DNA of 64,000 nt from Echinicola pacifica DSM 19836 (lineage in GTDB: Bacteria > Bacteroidota > Bacteroidia > Cytophagales > Cyclobacteriaceae): positions 162,441 to 226,440 of the forward strand of contig NZ_KB890739.1 of assembly GCF_000373245.1 (NCBI RefSeq), written 5' to 3'. Each line of letters starts with the position of its first letter. Positions within the stretch are counted from its first letter, which is position 1. The notes beneath the pieces were generated by a model, which had not been told where the DNA came from, did not search any database, and worked only from the letters and a program-made list of their open reading frames with translations. A program made the position numbers and the translations under genes. This document shows, in pieces, positions 44,446-53,700 of this stretch.

Positions 44446-45303
44446 TTATTTGATAGCAGGGATGGTTTTGGAATGGTACTTTACCAAGCCTTCCATGGGA
44501 TGCTGAATGATGGATTTTATCTTAAGCCCTAGGGACTCGGCAGTTTCCTGGAGAAATTCACTGAAATGATAGGCGATAGAGCCTGTAAATGCGATGGGAG
44601 GACATTTGCCTACCTCATAGGAAAATACATAATATTCAAAGAACTTTTGGAAATTCGAGCGAATGATGGCCTGGCAGGCAGGGTGTGCAGCGTGCTTTAG
44701 GAGAAATGGGGTGAAGGAAGCCAAAAATCGATTGGCCTGAGGCTTATTATAGATTTTGTCAAGAATCTCCCGTAGGTCCATATCATAGGTTTTATGAAAA
44801 TCATCTATAATACTTCGATCAATATTGCCCTGAAGAATAAGAGCGATCAGGTCCTTGCAGAGCACAGTTCCTGAGCCCCAGTCTGCGAGGATATAGCCTA
44901 AGGAAGGGACATTGTCCAGGAGGTTTTTGCCATCATATACGCAGGAATTGGCGCCTGTCCCGAGGATACAGGCAATACCCGCCTGATCCTGAAGTAGGCT
45001 TCTGGCGGCCCCAAGGATATCTCCGTACACCTCGGTGGGCAGAGGACTTGAGATGACCCTGTCTATGGCCTCCTGCATCTGGGCCACCTTGGCCGGTAGG
45101 CCACATCCTGCACCATAGAAAATAACCTTGTCCACGGAGCCGGCGATGGGGGAAACTTTCTCTCGAATGACTTCAGCAATCTCCGATACAGACAGAAAAT
45201 AAGGGTTTAAACCCTTACAAATGGCTGTTCCCTTGGTGTTTCCTGCTTCATCTACCAGCCTCCAGTCGGTCTTGGTGGAGCCACTATCTGCAAGTAATAG
45301 CAT
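44446..45303 (-). CDS. BadF/BadG-family amino-sugar kinase, probable MurNAc/GlcNAc kinase
   Basis: A 285-residue ASKHA-fold kinase with phosphate-1 loop LLLADSGSTKTDW, phosphate-2 loop CILGTGANSCVYDG and adenosine motif PIAFTGSIAYHF. The BadF/BcrA superfamily includes N-acetylglucosamine kinase and Clostridium MurK, which phosphorylates MurNAc and GlcNAc at O6. Being first in an operon with MurQ, it most likely supplies MurNAc-6-phosphate to MurQ. I leave the symbol empty because specificity cannot be read from the motifs. Confidence 0.85.
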   Translation of the reverse strand: MLLLADSGSTKTDWRLVDEAGNTKGTAICKGLNPYFLSVSEIAEVIREKVSPIAGSVDKVIFYGAGCGLPAKVAQMQEAIDRVISSPLPTEVYGDILGAARSLLQDQAGIACILGTGANSCVYDGKNLLDNVPSLGYILADWGSGTVLCKDLIALILQGNIDRSIIDDFHKTYDMDLREILDKIYNKPQANRFLASFTPFLLKHAAHPACQAIIRSNFQKFFEYYVFSYEVGKCPPIAFTGSIAYHFSEFLQETAESLGLKIKSIIQHPMEGLVKYHSKTIPAIK

Positions 45304-45390
45304 ATATTGAGGTTTAATGTCGATATTATTTAGTATAAACGCAGGGTGTATACTCTTAATACAAAGATGTTGGGATTAGATTTTTTGTAC

Positions 45391-45408
45391 ATCCCTGAAA
45401 ATGGGGAT
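45391..45408 (-). promoter_or_regulatory. Shared inverted repeat, site A (kinase-murQ operon)
   Basis: ATCCCTGAAAATGGGGAT, with outer arms ATCCC/GGGAT, 88 bp upstream of the kinase ATG. It is one of four related 18-bp sites in the locus. A near-match -7 box (CATCTTTG, about 45363-45370 on the minus strand) lies between the site and the gene. Confidence 0.6.
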
Positions 45409-45425
45409 TTCCTACAATCACTGGA

Positions 45426-46319
45426 TTAGTAATATTTCTGGTATAGGTTATGGAGAATCCTGATCTCATTCTCCGTCAATGGCGCTTGGATATCGCGCTG
45501 TATAAAGTGCAGCTTGAAGGCTCGAATGGCGGCCGGAAGGTCGCTGGTGTCATAGCCAATGATCTTTAGAGCATTCCGAATATTAAAACCCGCTGGCACC
45601 AACTCCATCATGACTTCCTCCGTTTTATAGTTTTCATTATCCACCGGGATATCCACGGTCATGATCATAAAGTCATCATACCATAATCCATAGCCATTCT
45701 CAGCCAGGGTCTTCCAAGGGAACAAAGGACTGGGGTCCACCTTGCGGGTGGGAGCTATGTCGGAGTGACCTATGATATTGGCTGCCGGGATATTGTAGCG
45801 CTCTTTTAGTTCATGGAGGAGTTTTAGTAAACTGGATATTTGCGCTTCGCTAAAAGGTTCTGATCCATTATTATCCAGCTCTATTCCAAGAGAGGAGGAG
45901 TTGAGGTCGGTGTCCTGTCCCCATCTGCCGCGTCCGGCATGCCAGGCACGCAGGTAATCGTTCAGCATCTGAACCACTTCACCATCTCTGCCTACCACAT
46001 AGTGTGAACTCACCTGGGTGTGGGGGACGGTGAAGGTGTGGATGGTCTGTGCCAGCGAGTCCTGCGCGGTATGATGAATGATAATATAGTTTGGTTTGCG
46101 AATACTGAAATTAGTCGTGCCCACCCAGAGGTCGTTGAGATGGGTGCTGTCTGAGGCATTTTCTTTTACTGGTGGGGTGGCGGTGATTTTTTCCACTTGG
46201 GATTCCACTTGTTTTTGATGTGCTTTATTAAGCTGTGCATAGGGCTTGGGGCTGCACGAATACATCACTATCCCTAAGCTGAGGAAGAGGAAAATACGCT
46301 GATAGCTGCTGAGAATCAT
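45426..46319 (-). CDS. Lipoprotein N-acetylmuramoyl-L-alanine amidase (Amidase_2 / AmpD-like)
   Basis: Cuts the amide between MurNAc and the stem peptide. The 297-residue protein has a lipoprotein signal (FLFLSLGIVMYSC, Cys near residue 22) and a linker. The PGRP-like zinc amidase domain follows: YIIIHHTAQDSL (Zn His), HYVVGRDGEVVQML, AWHAGRGRW and IIGHSDIAPTRKVDPSPLFPW with His and Asp ligands. A C-terminal helical region resembles a peptidoglycan-binding module. The location is probably the outer membrane. The shared inverted repeat lies 62 bp upstream. Confidence 0.92.
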   Translation of the reverse strand: MILSSYQRIFLFLSLGIVMYSCSPKPYAQLNKAHQKQVESQVEKITATPPVKENASDSTHLNDLWVGTTNFSIRKPNYIIIHHTAQDSLAQTIHTFTVPHTQVSSHYVVGRDGEVVQMLNDYLRAWHAGRGRWGQDTDLNSSSLGIELDNNGSEPFSEAQISSLLKLLHELKERYNIPAANIIGHSDIAPTRKVDPSPLFPWKTLAENGYGLWYDDFMIMTVDIPVDNENYKTEEVMMELVPAGFNIRNALKIIGYDTSDLPAAIRAFKLHFIQRDIQAPLTENEIRILHNLYQKYY

Positions 46320-46380
46320 AATTGGGGTTTCAGAAGTGAATGTTTAATATACAAATATCGCTCAAAAAACCGGGCTTTTG

Positions 46381-46398
46381 CTCACCGAAAACAGGGAT
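46381..46398 (-). promoter_or_regulatory. Shared inverted repeat, site B (first amidase)
   Basis: CTCACCGAAAACAGGGAT: the right half AAAACAGGGAT is identical to site D read on the other strand, and the left half differs at three positions. It is 62 bp upstream of the amidase ATG. Confidence 0.5.
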
Positions 46399-46572
46399 TT
46401 GGGGAGAGAGAAATGGGATGGTCTAATAGAGAGGAGAGGACTGGAAGAAGGGGGATTCGAAAGTGGAGAGGTAAGTTATACCAAAAAAATACAGAGTATC
46501 GTAAACGTGCTTTCTCACTGATGGGGATAGAATGATAGGAAGGGGAGAATGTCTAAAATATATAAGTCATCT

Positions 46573-47238
46573 TTAACCGATCAATCGTCTCTTATAAGCA
46601 TTGTTTACTAGCTCAGCCGTGTTTTTGGCTTGTAGTTTATAGAGTAGGTTTTTGCGGTGGGTTTCCACGGTGTTTTTGCTGATGAAGAGGATTTCTGCTA
46701 TTTCCTGAGTGGTATGACCCACAGCGATGCTTTCTAGCACTTCCTGCTCTCGTTGGGAGAGTTTTTCATTGACCTGCATGCGGCTAGGGTTCTTCATAAA
46801 GCTGGTGAGGAGAGTCTTACTGACTTCTTCTCCCAAATAGGTGCCTCCTGAGTAAAGCGTTTGGAGGGCCAGAACCAAATCTTTCTTGCCGGTATTCTTC
46901 AGAATATACCCTTGCGCTCCGGTTTTTAGCATATCCGAGATATAGTGGCGGTCATTATGCATGCTAAGCCCCAGGACCTTGAGGCTTTTATGACTTTTTA
47001 GCAGTCGTTTGGTGGCTTCCAGACCATCCATGATGGGCATATTGATGTCCATGATGACTATGTCCACCGGCCTTGCCTCACAATAATCCAATGCTTCCTG
47101 CCCATTCAAGGCTTCCCCCACCACCTTAATGCCCGGAATGTCCGTAAGCATCGCCTTCAGCCCATCAATAAACATCCGGTGATCATCGGCTATGAGTACA
47201 TTGATATTATCGGCGGTCTTCTTGAATGAGGTTTCCAT
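46573..47238 (-). CDS. NarL/LuxR-family response regulator
   Basis: A 221-residue two-component regulator. The receiver domain has the acidic pair D18-D19, phospho-acceptor D64 (VIMDINMP) and Lys near residue 114 (YILKNTG). The C-terminal LuxR HTH (LSQREQEVLESIAVGHTTQEIAEILFISKNTVETH) spans about 156-215. No kinase is adjacent. The nearest suitable partner is the HisKA_3 kinase at 36351-40448. The gene lies between the two amidases and is a candidate to bind the shared inverted repeat. Confidence 0.93.
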   Translation of the reverse strand: METSFKKTADNINVLIADDHRMFIDGLKAMLTDIPGIKVVGEALNGQEALDYCEARPVDIVIMDINMPIMDGLEATKRLLKSHKSLKVLGLSMHNDRHYISDMLKTGAQGYILKNTGKKDLVLALQTLYSGGTYLGEEVSKTLLTSFMKNPSRMQVNEKLSQREQEVLESIAVGHTTQEIAEILFISKNTVETHRKNLLYKLQAKNTAELVNNAYKRRLIG

Positions 47239-47422
47239 TGGATTGCTGGTTAGGAAGTTATAAGGACAAGTAAGTTTAATTTAACCAAAATTAACAATAG
47301 ATTTACAGGAACGGCAGTTGGCTAAGGTCTGGTGAATGGTGCTTATTATTAGGTAAAAGGTGTCATATTGAGTGTAATTGGTGATTTTGACTATGAAAAT
47401 GATTTTTTTCATTATTCGTAAA

Positions 47423-47440
47423 ATCACTGTTTTCAGGGAT
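47423..47440. promoter_or_regulatory. Shared inverted repeat, site C (response regulator / second amidase)
   Basis: ATCACTGTTTTCAGGGAT, one mismatch from site D. It is 44 bp upstream of the second amidase ATG and 184 bp from the divergent response-regulator ATG. Confidence 0.65.
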
Positions 47441-47483
47441 GCTGTTTTAGGATTTTTGGTGCTTATTTTATGCTAAACTATAA

Positions 47484-48191
47484 ATGACAAAGGAGAGGAT
47501 GATTAATTTAAAAAGGCGAATAGCACTAAATAGCATCTCAACCTTGCTATTTGGCCTGTCCCTGGGACTGCTGATGCTGGGCTGTACTCGATCGACATTT
47601 AGGATCATTGAAAAACCGATACTGTTCAACGAAGAGCGTATAGCCCTCTCTCAGGAATATTTGGCTGATCATTATGGACTGATCCAGGATTACCCCTCCA
47701 TCGAACCCAAAATGGTGGTATTGCACTGGACGGCTATCCCTGATGTGGAGCGGTCGTACTCGGCCATGAACCCGGTTTTACTGCCTGGCAGCAGAACGGG
47801 GATCGCCTCGGCAAGTGCTTTAAATGTATCGGCCCATTTTCTGGTGGATAGAGATGGGACCATATTCCGGCAAATGCCGGATACCCTAATGGCCAGGCAT
47901 GTGATAGGACTAAATCACTGTGCCATAGGGGTGGAAAATGTGGGCGGCCCCAAGGCCCAACTTACCAAGGCTCAGCTGAAAGCTAATGAAGCATTGATAA
48001 GGTATTTGGCAGCAAAATATGATATTCAATATATCATCGGTCATTATGAGTATAAGGCTTTTGAGGGGCATCCATTATGGAAGGAACTGGATGAGGGCTA
48101 TCGCACCAGCAAAACCGATCCGGGAGAGAAATTTATGAAAAAAATCCGAACGCGCTTAAGTGATTTGGACCTGAAGGAAATAGGAGATTGA
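47484..48191 (+). CDS. Lipoprotein N-acetylmuramoyl-L-alanine amidase, second copy
   Basis: A 235-residue Amidase_2 protein with a lipoprotein signal (LLFGLSLGLLMLGC). Domain motifs are KMVVLHWTAIPD (first Zn His), SAHFLVDRDGTIFRQMPD, LNHCAIGVENVGG, YIIGHYEYKAF and a C-terminal KTDPGEKFM, which supplies the last ligand. It resembles anhydro-amidases in size and is only distantly similar to the first amidase. An in-frame ATG at 47499 has AAGGAGAGG directly before it and could be the true start. The shared inverted repeat lies 44 bp upstream. Confidence 0.9.
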   Translation: MTKERMINLKRRIALNSISTLLFGLSLGLLMLGCTRSTFRIIEKPILFNEERIALSQEYLADHYGLIQDYPSIEPKMVVLHWTAIPDVERSYSAMNPVLLPGSRTGIASASALNVSAHFLVDRDGTIFRQMPDTLMARHVIGLNHCAIGVENVGGPKAQLTKAQLKANEALIRYLAAKYDIQYIIGHYEYKAFEGHPLWKELDEGYRTSKTDPGEKFMKKIRTRLSDLDLKEIGD

Positions 48192-48331
48192 TGAGAGATG
48201 AAACCTGAAATCTTCCTTATCCAAAATGACACTCTTCTTCTTTGGTGCATAGGCTCATACATAGGTATTGTATCCAGACAAAGCTTCTAAATCAGTCGAA
48301 AGCCATAAGTTTTCGACCGTCCCGAAGCTGT

Positions 48332-48360
48332 CTAAGGGCCCGCCGCTCCTTAGCTTTTCC
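48332..48360 (+). terminator. Terminator after the second amidase
   Basis: CTAAGG (48332-48337) pairs with CCTTAG (48348-48353), followed by CTTTTCCTTTT. The stem is short, so efficiency is moderate. Confidence 0.5.
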
Positions 48361-48424
48361 TTTTCTTATATTTTCAGTTCATCCCGACCTTCGCCGCGAA
48401 TGACTGATCCCTCCTGCCTAATCG

Positions 48425-48475
48425 GATAAAAATAAACGGGAGCCAACTCTTTATTAAAAGAAGAGCTGGCTCCCG
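48425..48475 (-). terminator. Terminator of hflK-hflC
   Basis: On the minus strand CGGGAGCCAGCTCTT pairs with AAGAGTTGGCTCCCG (48437-48475, one wobble), followed by TTTATTTTTATCC. It lies 15 bp past the hflC stop. Confidence 0.9.
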
Positions 48476-48489
48476 AAATAGGTATCTGA

Positions 48490-49428
48490 TTAATTTAACT
48501 TGTTCAAAAACTTGAAAAATTCAGAGTCTGTGGATAGAATGATACTTGTGTTTTCGTCAAATGATTTTTCATAACTTTCCATAGTTCTGAGGAATTTATA
48601 CAATTCGACGGTTTGTCTGTTTTGATTATAGGCATTGGCATAGATAGCAGTAGCTTCGGCATCGGCGAGTCCTTTGATTTCTTCTGCCTCACGAAATGCC
48701 TCCGATTGGATTTTAGCCAAATCCCTTTCTTTATCTCCCTGGATTTTACGCGCTTGGCCCTGCCCCTCCGAGCGGAACTGATCTGCAATACGATTCCTTT
48801 CACTGATCATTCGATCATATACCCTGTCTCGTACTTCGTTTACGTAATTCATTCGTTTGAATTTGAAGTCAAGTATTCGGACGCCAAGGTCAGTGGTACG
48901 TTCATTGGCTTTGGTGAGGACAATTTCCTCGATCTTCTCCCTACCAAAGGAAATTTCTTCAAGAATTTCTAATTCCTCCATGAAATCTTCTGTTACCTCT
49001 GGATCACGATTAGAAGATCGGACGACGTCCAGCAGATTATGGCTGGCTATGGCATTACGGGTCTCACCATCCAGGATGTCATCTAATCTTGACTGTGCAG
49101 ATCTTTCGTCCCTAAGTCGGATAAAGAACTGTAAAGGATCCGTGATTTCCCAACGGGCATAGGTATCCACGAAGATAAACTTTTTGTCTTTGGTGGGCAC
49201 CTGATTACGATCTCCATCCCATTCCAAATACCTTTTGTCGAAGAACTGTACTTTTTGTAAAAAAGGCACTTTAAAGTTGATCCCCGGTGTGGTACGTGGT
49301 TCACCGATAGGCTTTCCGAACTGCGTTACGATGGACTGTTTGGTTTCATCCTGAATAAAGATGCTACTGTTTACAGTGATCAATAAGATGACTCCTATGA
49401 CGATATATATGATTATGCGCTTATTCAT
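48490..49428 (-). CDS. hflC: Protease modulator HflC
   Basis: An SPFH-domain inner-membrane protein that, with HflK, forms a large periplasmic cage around FtsH and modulates its proteolysis. The 312-residue protein has one N-terminal helix (IIIYIVIGVILLITVNSSIFI), the SPFH core (SIVTQFGKPIGEPRTTPGINFKVPFLQKVQFFDKR) and a coiled coil (RSEGQGQARKIQGDKERDLAKIQSEAFREAEEIKG). Its ATG overlaps the hflK stop by 4 bp. Confidence 0.94.
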   Translation of the reverse strand: MNKRIIIYIVIGVILLITVNSSIFIQDETKQSIVTQFGKPIGEPRTTPGINFKVPFLQKVQFFDKRYLEWDGDRNQVPTKDKKFIFVDTYARWEITDPLQFFIRLRDERSAQSRLDDILDGETRNAIASHNLLDVVRSSNRDPEVTEDFMEELEILEEISFGREKIEEIVLTKANERTTDLGVRILDFKFKRMNYVNEVRDRVYDRMISERNRIADQFRSEGQGQARKIQGDKERDLAKIQSEAFREAEEIKGLADAEATAIYANAYNQNRQTVELYKFLRTMESYEKSFDENTSIILSTDSEFFKFLNKLN

Positions 49429-50402
49429 TTTTCAGAACCTCCTTTTTTGTCCAGATTTAATAGGGGCAATACGTTATTACCTTTTTCATCTACTATGACT
49501 TTATTCTCAAGTTTAGGTAAGATTTTTTCCATTGTTTCCAGATAAATCCGTTGCTTGGTTACTTCTGGAGCCTTGATATAAGCCTCATAGAGCGAAATAA
49601 ATCGTTCTGCTTCCCCTTTTGCCCGGTTTACCCTGTTTAATGCATAAGCTTCTGCCAGCTCTATGGTTTCCAGCGCCTCTCCCCGTGCTCTGGGAATGAT
49701 ACGGTTGTAGTCTGCTTCAGCTTGATTGATAAGGGTTTCCCTTTCCTGTTGAGCCTCATTGACCGCATTAAAGGAGGGCTTGACGGGATCAGGTGGATTG
49801 ACATCCTGTAAGACCACCTGATCTATACGGATGCCATTCTCATATTCATTACATAGTTCCTGCAATAGCTGCTCAACGCTACTGGCAATTTCCTGTCTTC
49901 CTACGGTAAGCACTTCATTAACGGTACGGTCACCGACTATTTTTCGCATGGCAGCTTCAGACATATCACGAAGAGTCTTGTCGGCATTTCTAACTTTGAA
50001 AAGATACTTATAGGAATCACTGATTCTATACTGTACAACCCATTCTACATCGGTAAGGTTTAGGTCACCAGTAAGCATGGTGGATTCGCCTACGTACCCT
50101 TCTTTGACATAGCTGGAATGTTGTCCGGCAGTTCCTGTTCGAAAGCCAAATTCCTGTTTTAGTTGCCTTTGAACAGGTATTTTGTGCATTCTCTCGATGC
50201 CAAATGGCCAGGTGAAATTTAGTCCGGGCGGCACAGTGCGGTTATATTTACCCATTTGAATGACCACCCCTTCCTCTTCCGGCCCGACCGTATGGATGGA
50301 ACTGAACGCAACGATAATGATCACAAATCCCCAGATGATCTTCCTGAGGTTTCTTTTGATCATATCGGGATCAATATTGACGTTAAATTTTTTGTTACTC
50401 AT
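49425..50402 (-). CDS. hflK: FtsH protease activity modulator HflK
   Basis: A 325-residue SPFH protein and partner of HflC. A single N-terminal helix (LRKIIWGFVIIIVAFSSIHTV) is followed by EEGVVIQMGKYNRTVPPGLNFTWPFGIE, the DVEWVVQYRISD strand and a C-terminal coiled coil with NQAEADYNRIIPRARGEALE. Unlike E. coli HflK it lacks a long Gly-rich N-terminal extension. It is the first gene of the hflK-hflC pair, divergent from susC across a 314-bp region that carries inverted-repeat site D. Confidence 0.94.
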   Translation of the reverse strand: MSNKKFNVNIDPDMIKRNLRKIIWGFVIIIVAFSSIHTVGPEEEGVVIQMGKYNRTVPPGLNFTWPFGIERMHKIPVQRQLKQEFGFRTGTAGQHSSYVKEGYVGESTMLTGDLNLTDVEWVVQYRISDSYKYLFKVRNADKTLRDMSEAAMRKIVGDRTVNEVLTVGRQEIASSVEQLLQELCNEYENGIRIDQVVLQDVNPPDPVKPSFNAVNEAQQERETLINQAEADYNRIIPRARGEALETIELAEAYALNRVNRAKGEAERFISLYEAYIKAPEVTKQRIYLETMEKILPKLENKVIVDEKGNNVLPLLNLDKKGGSEK

Positions 50403-50552
50403 GAGAAGTATGTGTTTTTAAAGCTAATGAAGGATCAATAATCAAAAAAATATTGAGACCACCACGAGGAAAGGCCTGAAATGTCCATGTTATTTCAAAA
50501 TGGGCCTTTGCAGGTCTGGTAGTTAGTTTTCGTATTGTGGTGATTTTAGAAT

Positions 50553-50570
50553 ATCCCTGTTTTCAGGGAT
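50553..50570. promoter_or_regulatory. Shared inverted repeat, site D (hflK / susC intergenic)
   Basis: ATCCCTG-TTTT-CAGGGAT, a perfect 7+7 inverted repeat and the best copy of the four. It lies 150 bp from the hflK ATG and 146 bp from the susC ATG, so it could serve either. The rest of the 314-bp gap is A+T-rich without another clear signal. Confidence 0.7.
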
Positions 50571-50716
50571 GGAACAGATTGATTTTTTAGGAAAATTTGA
50601 CCAAAGAAAATAAGAGAGAAATAATCATGGGCAATTGACAGTGGACCCAAAATCAATATTGTACTCATTTTTATTTCGCTCTTATCGATAATTAATTCAC
50701 TTAACTATTATCTAAA

Positions 50717-53700
50717 ATGTCAAACATGAAAAAACTTTTACGCTGTTGCTTGGTAATGGCTTGTTTTCTCCTGTTCCATTTTCAGCTGATAGCCCAGACT
50801 AATACAGTTTCCGGGACTATTACCAGTGCTGAGGATGGAGGGACTCTTCCGGGAGTTAGTGTCTTAGTAAAAGGCACCACTAAAGGAGTATCATCAGATG
50901 TAAACGGTAAATACCAAATAGAGGTGGCCAAGGGTCAGACTTTGGTATTTAGCTTTATTGGGATGGTTACCACCGAAAGAGAAGTAGGAAACCAGTCAGT
51001 CATTGATCTGGCATTAAATTCGGATGCCAAAAGCCTGGATGAGGTGGTCGTCGTGGGGTATGGTACCCAGAAAAGAAGTGATCTTACCGGGGCTGTTGCC
51101 ACCGTGGACACCAAGGTATTGGAGTCTCGTCCCATCACAGATGTGGGTAGAGGACTGCAAGGTACCACTCCTGGGCTTACCGTCACCACTCCTAGTGGCC
51201 AGATCGGGGATAATCCTACCATCCGACTGAGAGGGATGACCGGGACACTCAGTAATTCCGGAGGCGCTCAGCCTTTGATCCTTGTGGATAATGTGGAAAT
51301 CCCAAACCTCCAAATGATCAATCCCGAGGATATTGAGTCCATTTCCGTATTGAAGGACGCTGCTTCAGCCTCTATATATGGTTCTCGAGGTGCATGGGGG
51401 GTAATCCTGATTACCACCAAATCCGGCAAACGCGGAGAAGCCCCAAAAGTTAATTATTCTAATAACTTCTCCTGGGCCACTCCGACCAAGACTCCCCAAA
51501 TAGCACCTGCCGCTGATGGAGCAGAGATGGCATTTAGGGCCTTGCAAAGAACCAACCCTTCCACCAATGTATTTGGCGTGGTCGGAATGTACTTTGATGA
51601 GGAAGGAATCCAGAAAATGAGAGAATGGGAACAGAATTACGGCGGCCAGGATTTAGGAAACGATATGGTCTTGGGACGTGATTTTGAGATTAGAGACGGT
51701 CGTCTCTTCTTCTACCGCCCATGGGATGCAGGTGATATGTTTATGGAAAATTGGACCCCTCAGCAGAAACATGATATCTCCGTATCCGGAGGAAGTGAAA
51801 AAACCAACTACCGTATGGGTATTGGTTACCTGGGCCAAAACGGCGTGCTGAAGGTCAATCCTGACGAATTTGACCGCTACTCTGTCGATCTAAGCGTAAA
51901 TACCTCGGTGACCGACTGGATGGATGTGAGAGGCAAAGTCCTGTATAGCAAAACCAGATTTACGAAGCCTTTTTACTTTAGCTCTAATACCTACGATCCT
52001 TGGTATTATCTGTACAGATGGCCTCAAAACTACCCTTACGGTACTTATGAAGGATACCCATTCCGCAGCGCGGTGACAGAGGTGAGCCAGGCCAAGATGA
52101 ACGAAGAAACTACTTCACTAGCCAGAATCAACCTTGGTACCACCATCAGACCCTTACCAGGCCTGAGCATCGATGCCAACTATACCTTTGACTCTAATAA
52201 CTTCCATGATCATCAAACGGGTGGAGAGGTGTCAGCGTATAATTTTTGGTCCACTGGTGCCAACTTACAGTATGCCCCTTATACCAGTGCTTCTTATAAT
52301 CGCGTGATTTATGGCTCCAGCTGGAGTAATAGAAATGTCGGGAAGGTATTTGGTACTTATGAAAAAACCTTTGAAGACCATGACCTGAAATTCATGGCTG
52401 GTGGTGACCTTGAATCTTACGAATATTGGTATCACAGCTCTCAAAGAAGGGATCTAATGGATATGGATAAGGGAGAGCTAGACCTCGCTTCTGGTGATCA
52501 GTTTGTGGATGGATCACGGAATGTATGGGCCACGATGGGAGTTTTTGGTCGTGTAAATTATGACTATAAAGACAAATATTTCCTCGAGCTAAATGGCCGT
52601 TATGATGGTTCTTCGAGACTATCGCCTACAGAGAGATGGGCGTTTTTCCCATCCATGTCTGCCGGATATGTCCTGAGTGAGGAGCCATTTATGGAAAGTA
52701 TCACTCCGGTGATGTCCTTCTTGAAGCTACGAGCGAGCTGGGGAGCCATCGGCAACCAAAATGCCTACCTAAGTGATATTTACAGAATTATGTCTTCCTA
52801 TTCTTCTGGATGGTTAGTAGGTAGTGATAATAAATTGACCTTCAGCACTCCAGGAGCCTTGCCTTCTTCCTTGACCTGGGAGACGGTAGAGACTTTGGAT
52901 TTTGGCCTTGATGCCCGATTCTTTATGGATAAGTTAGGCGTTACCTTTGACTGGTACCAGCGTACCACCAAGAATATGCATAGTGCAGGGGAGGTATTAC
53001 CCGCCTCTTATGGTACCAGCGCCACCAAGCAGAATCTGGGAGAACTGGAAACTACAGGCTTCGAATTGGCGATCGATTATTCTCATTCTTTTTCTGGTGG
53101 CCTGACCTTGAATGCTGTGGCGACCTTATCGGATTTCCAGGAAAAAATCACCGCCTTCGCAGATAATAAGAGCATTTACTCCAATAGAGAAGGACGAGTG
53201 CTGGGTGAAATCTGGGGATATGAAACAGACCGATTATTTACTAATGATGATTTTGTGAAAGATGCCAATGGCGACTTGTTGCTTCAGGATGGTAAATATG
53301 TGATGCAGGAAGGCATCGCCTCTCAGTCGCTTTTCGAAAACAGTTGGTTCTTCTATGGCCCAGGTGATGTGAAGTACAAAGACCTTGACGGTGATGGTGA
53401 GATCAGCTACGGCTCCAATACTGTGGATGATCATGGCGACCTTAAGGTAATCGGAAACTCCACCCCACGATACCAATATGGATTCCGCCTTGGTGGGGAT
53501 TATAAAGGGCTGGACTTCAGCTTCTTCATTCAGGGTGTAGGGAAGAGAGATTACTGGGCAAACGGCCCCATCTTCGTACCGGGATACCGTCCAGGCGAAG
53601 CGTGGTACGAGCACCAGTTAGATTATTGGACCCCGGAGAATCCAGATGCTTACTATCCACGACCTACCGATCAGGGGCAAAGCAGCAACTCTAGAAACTT

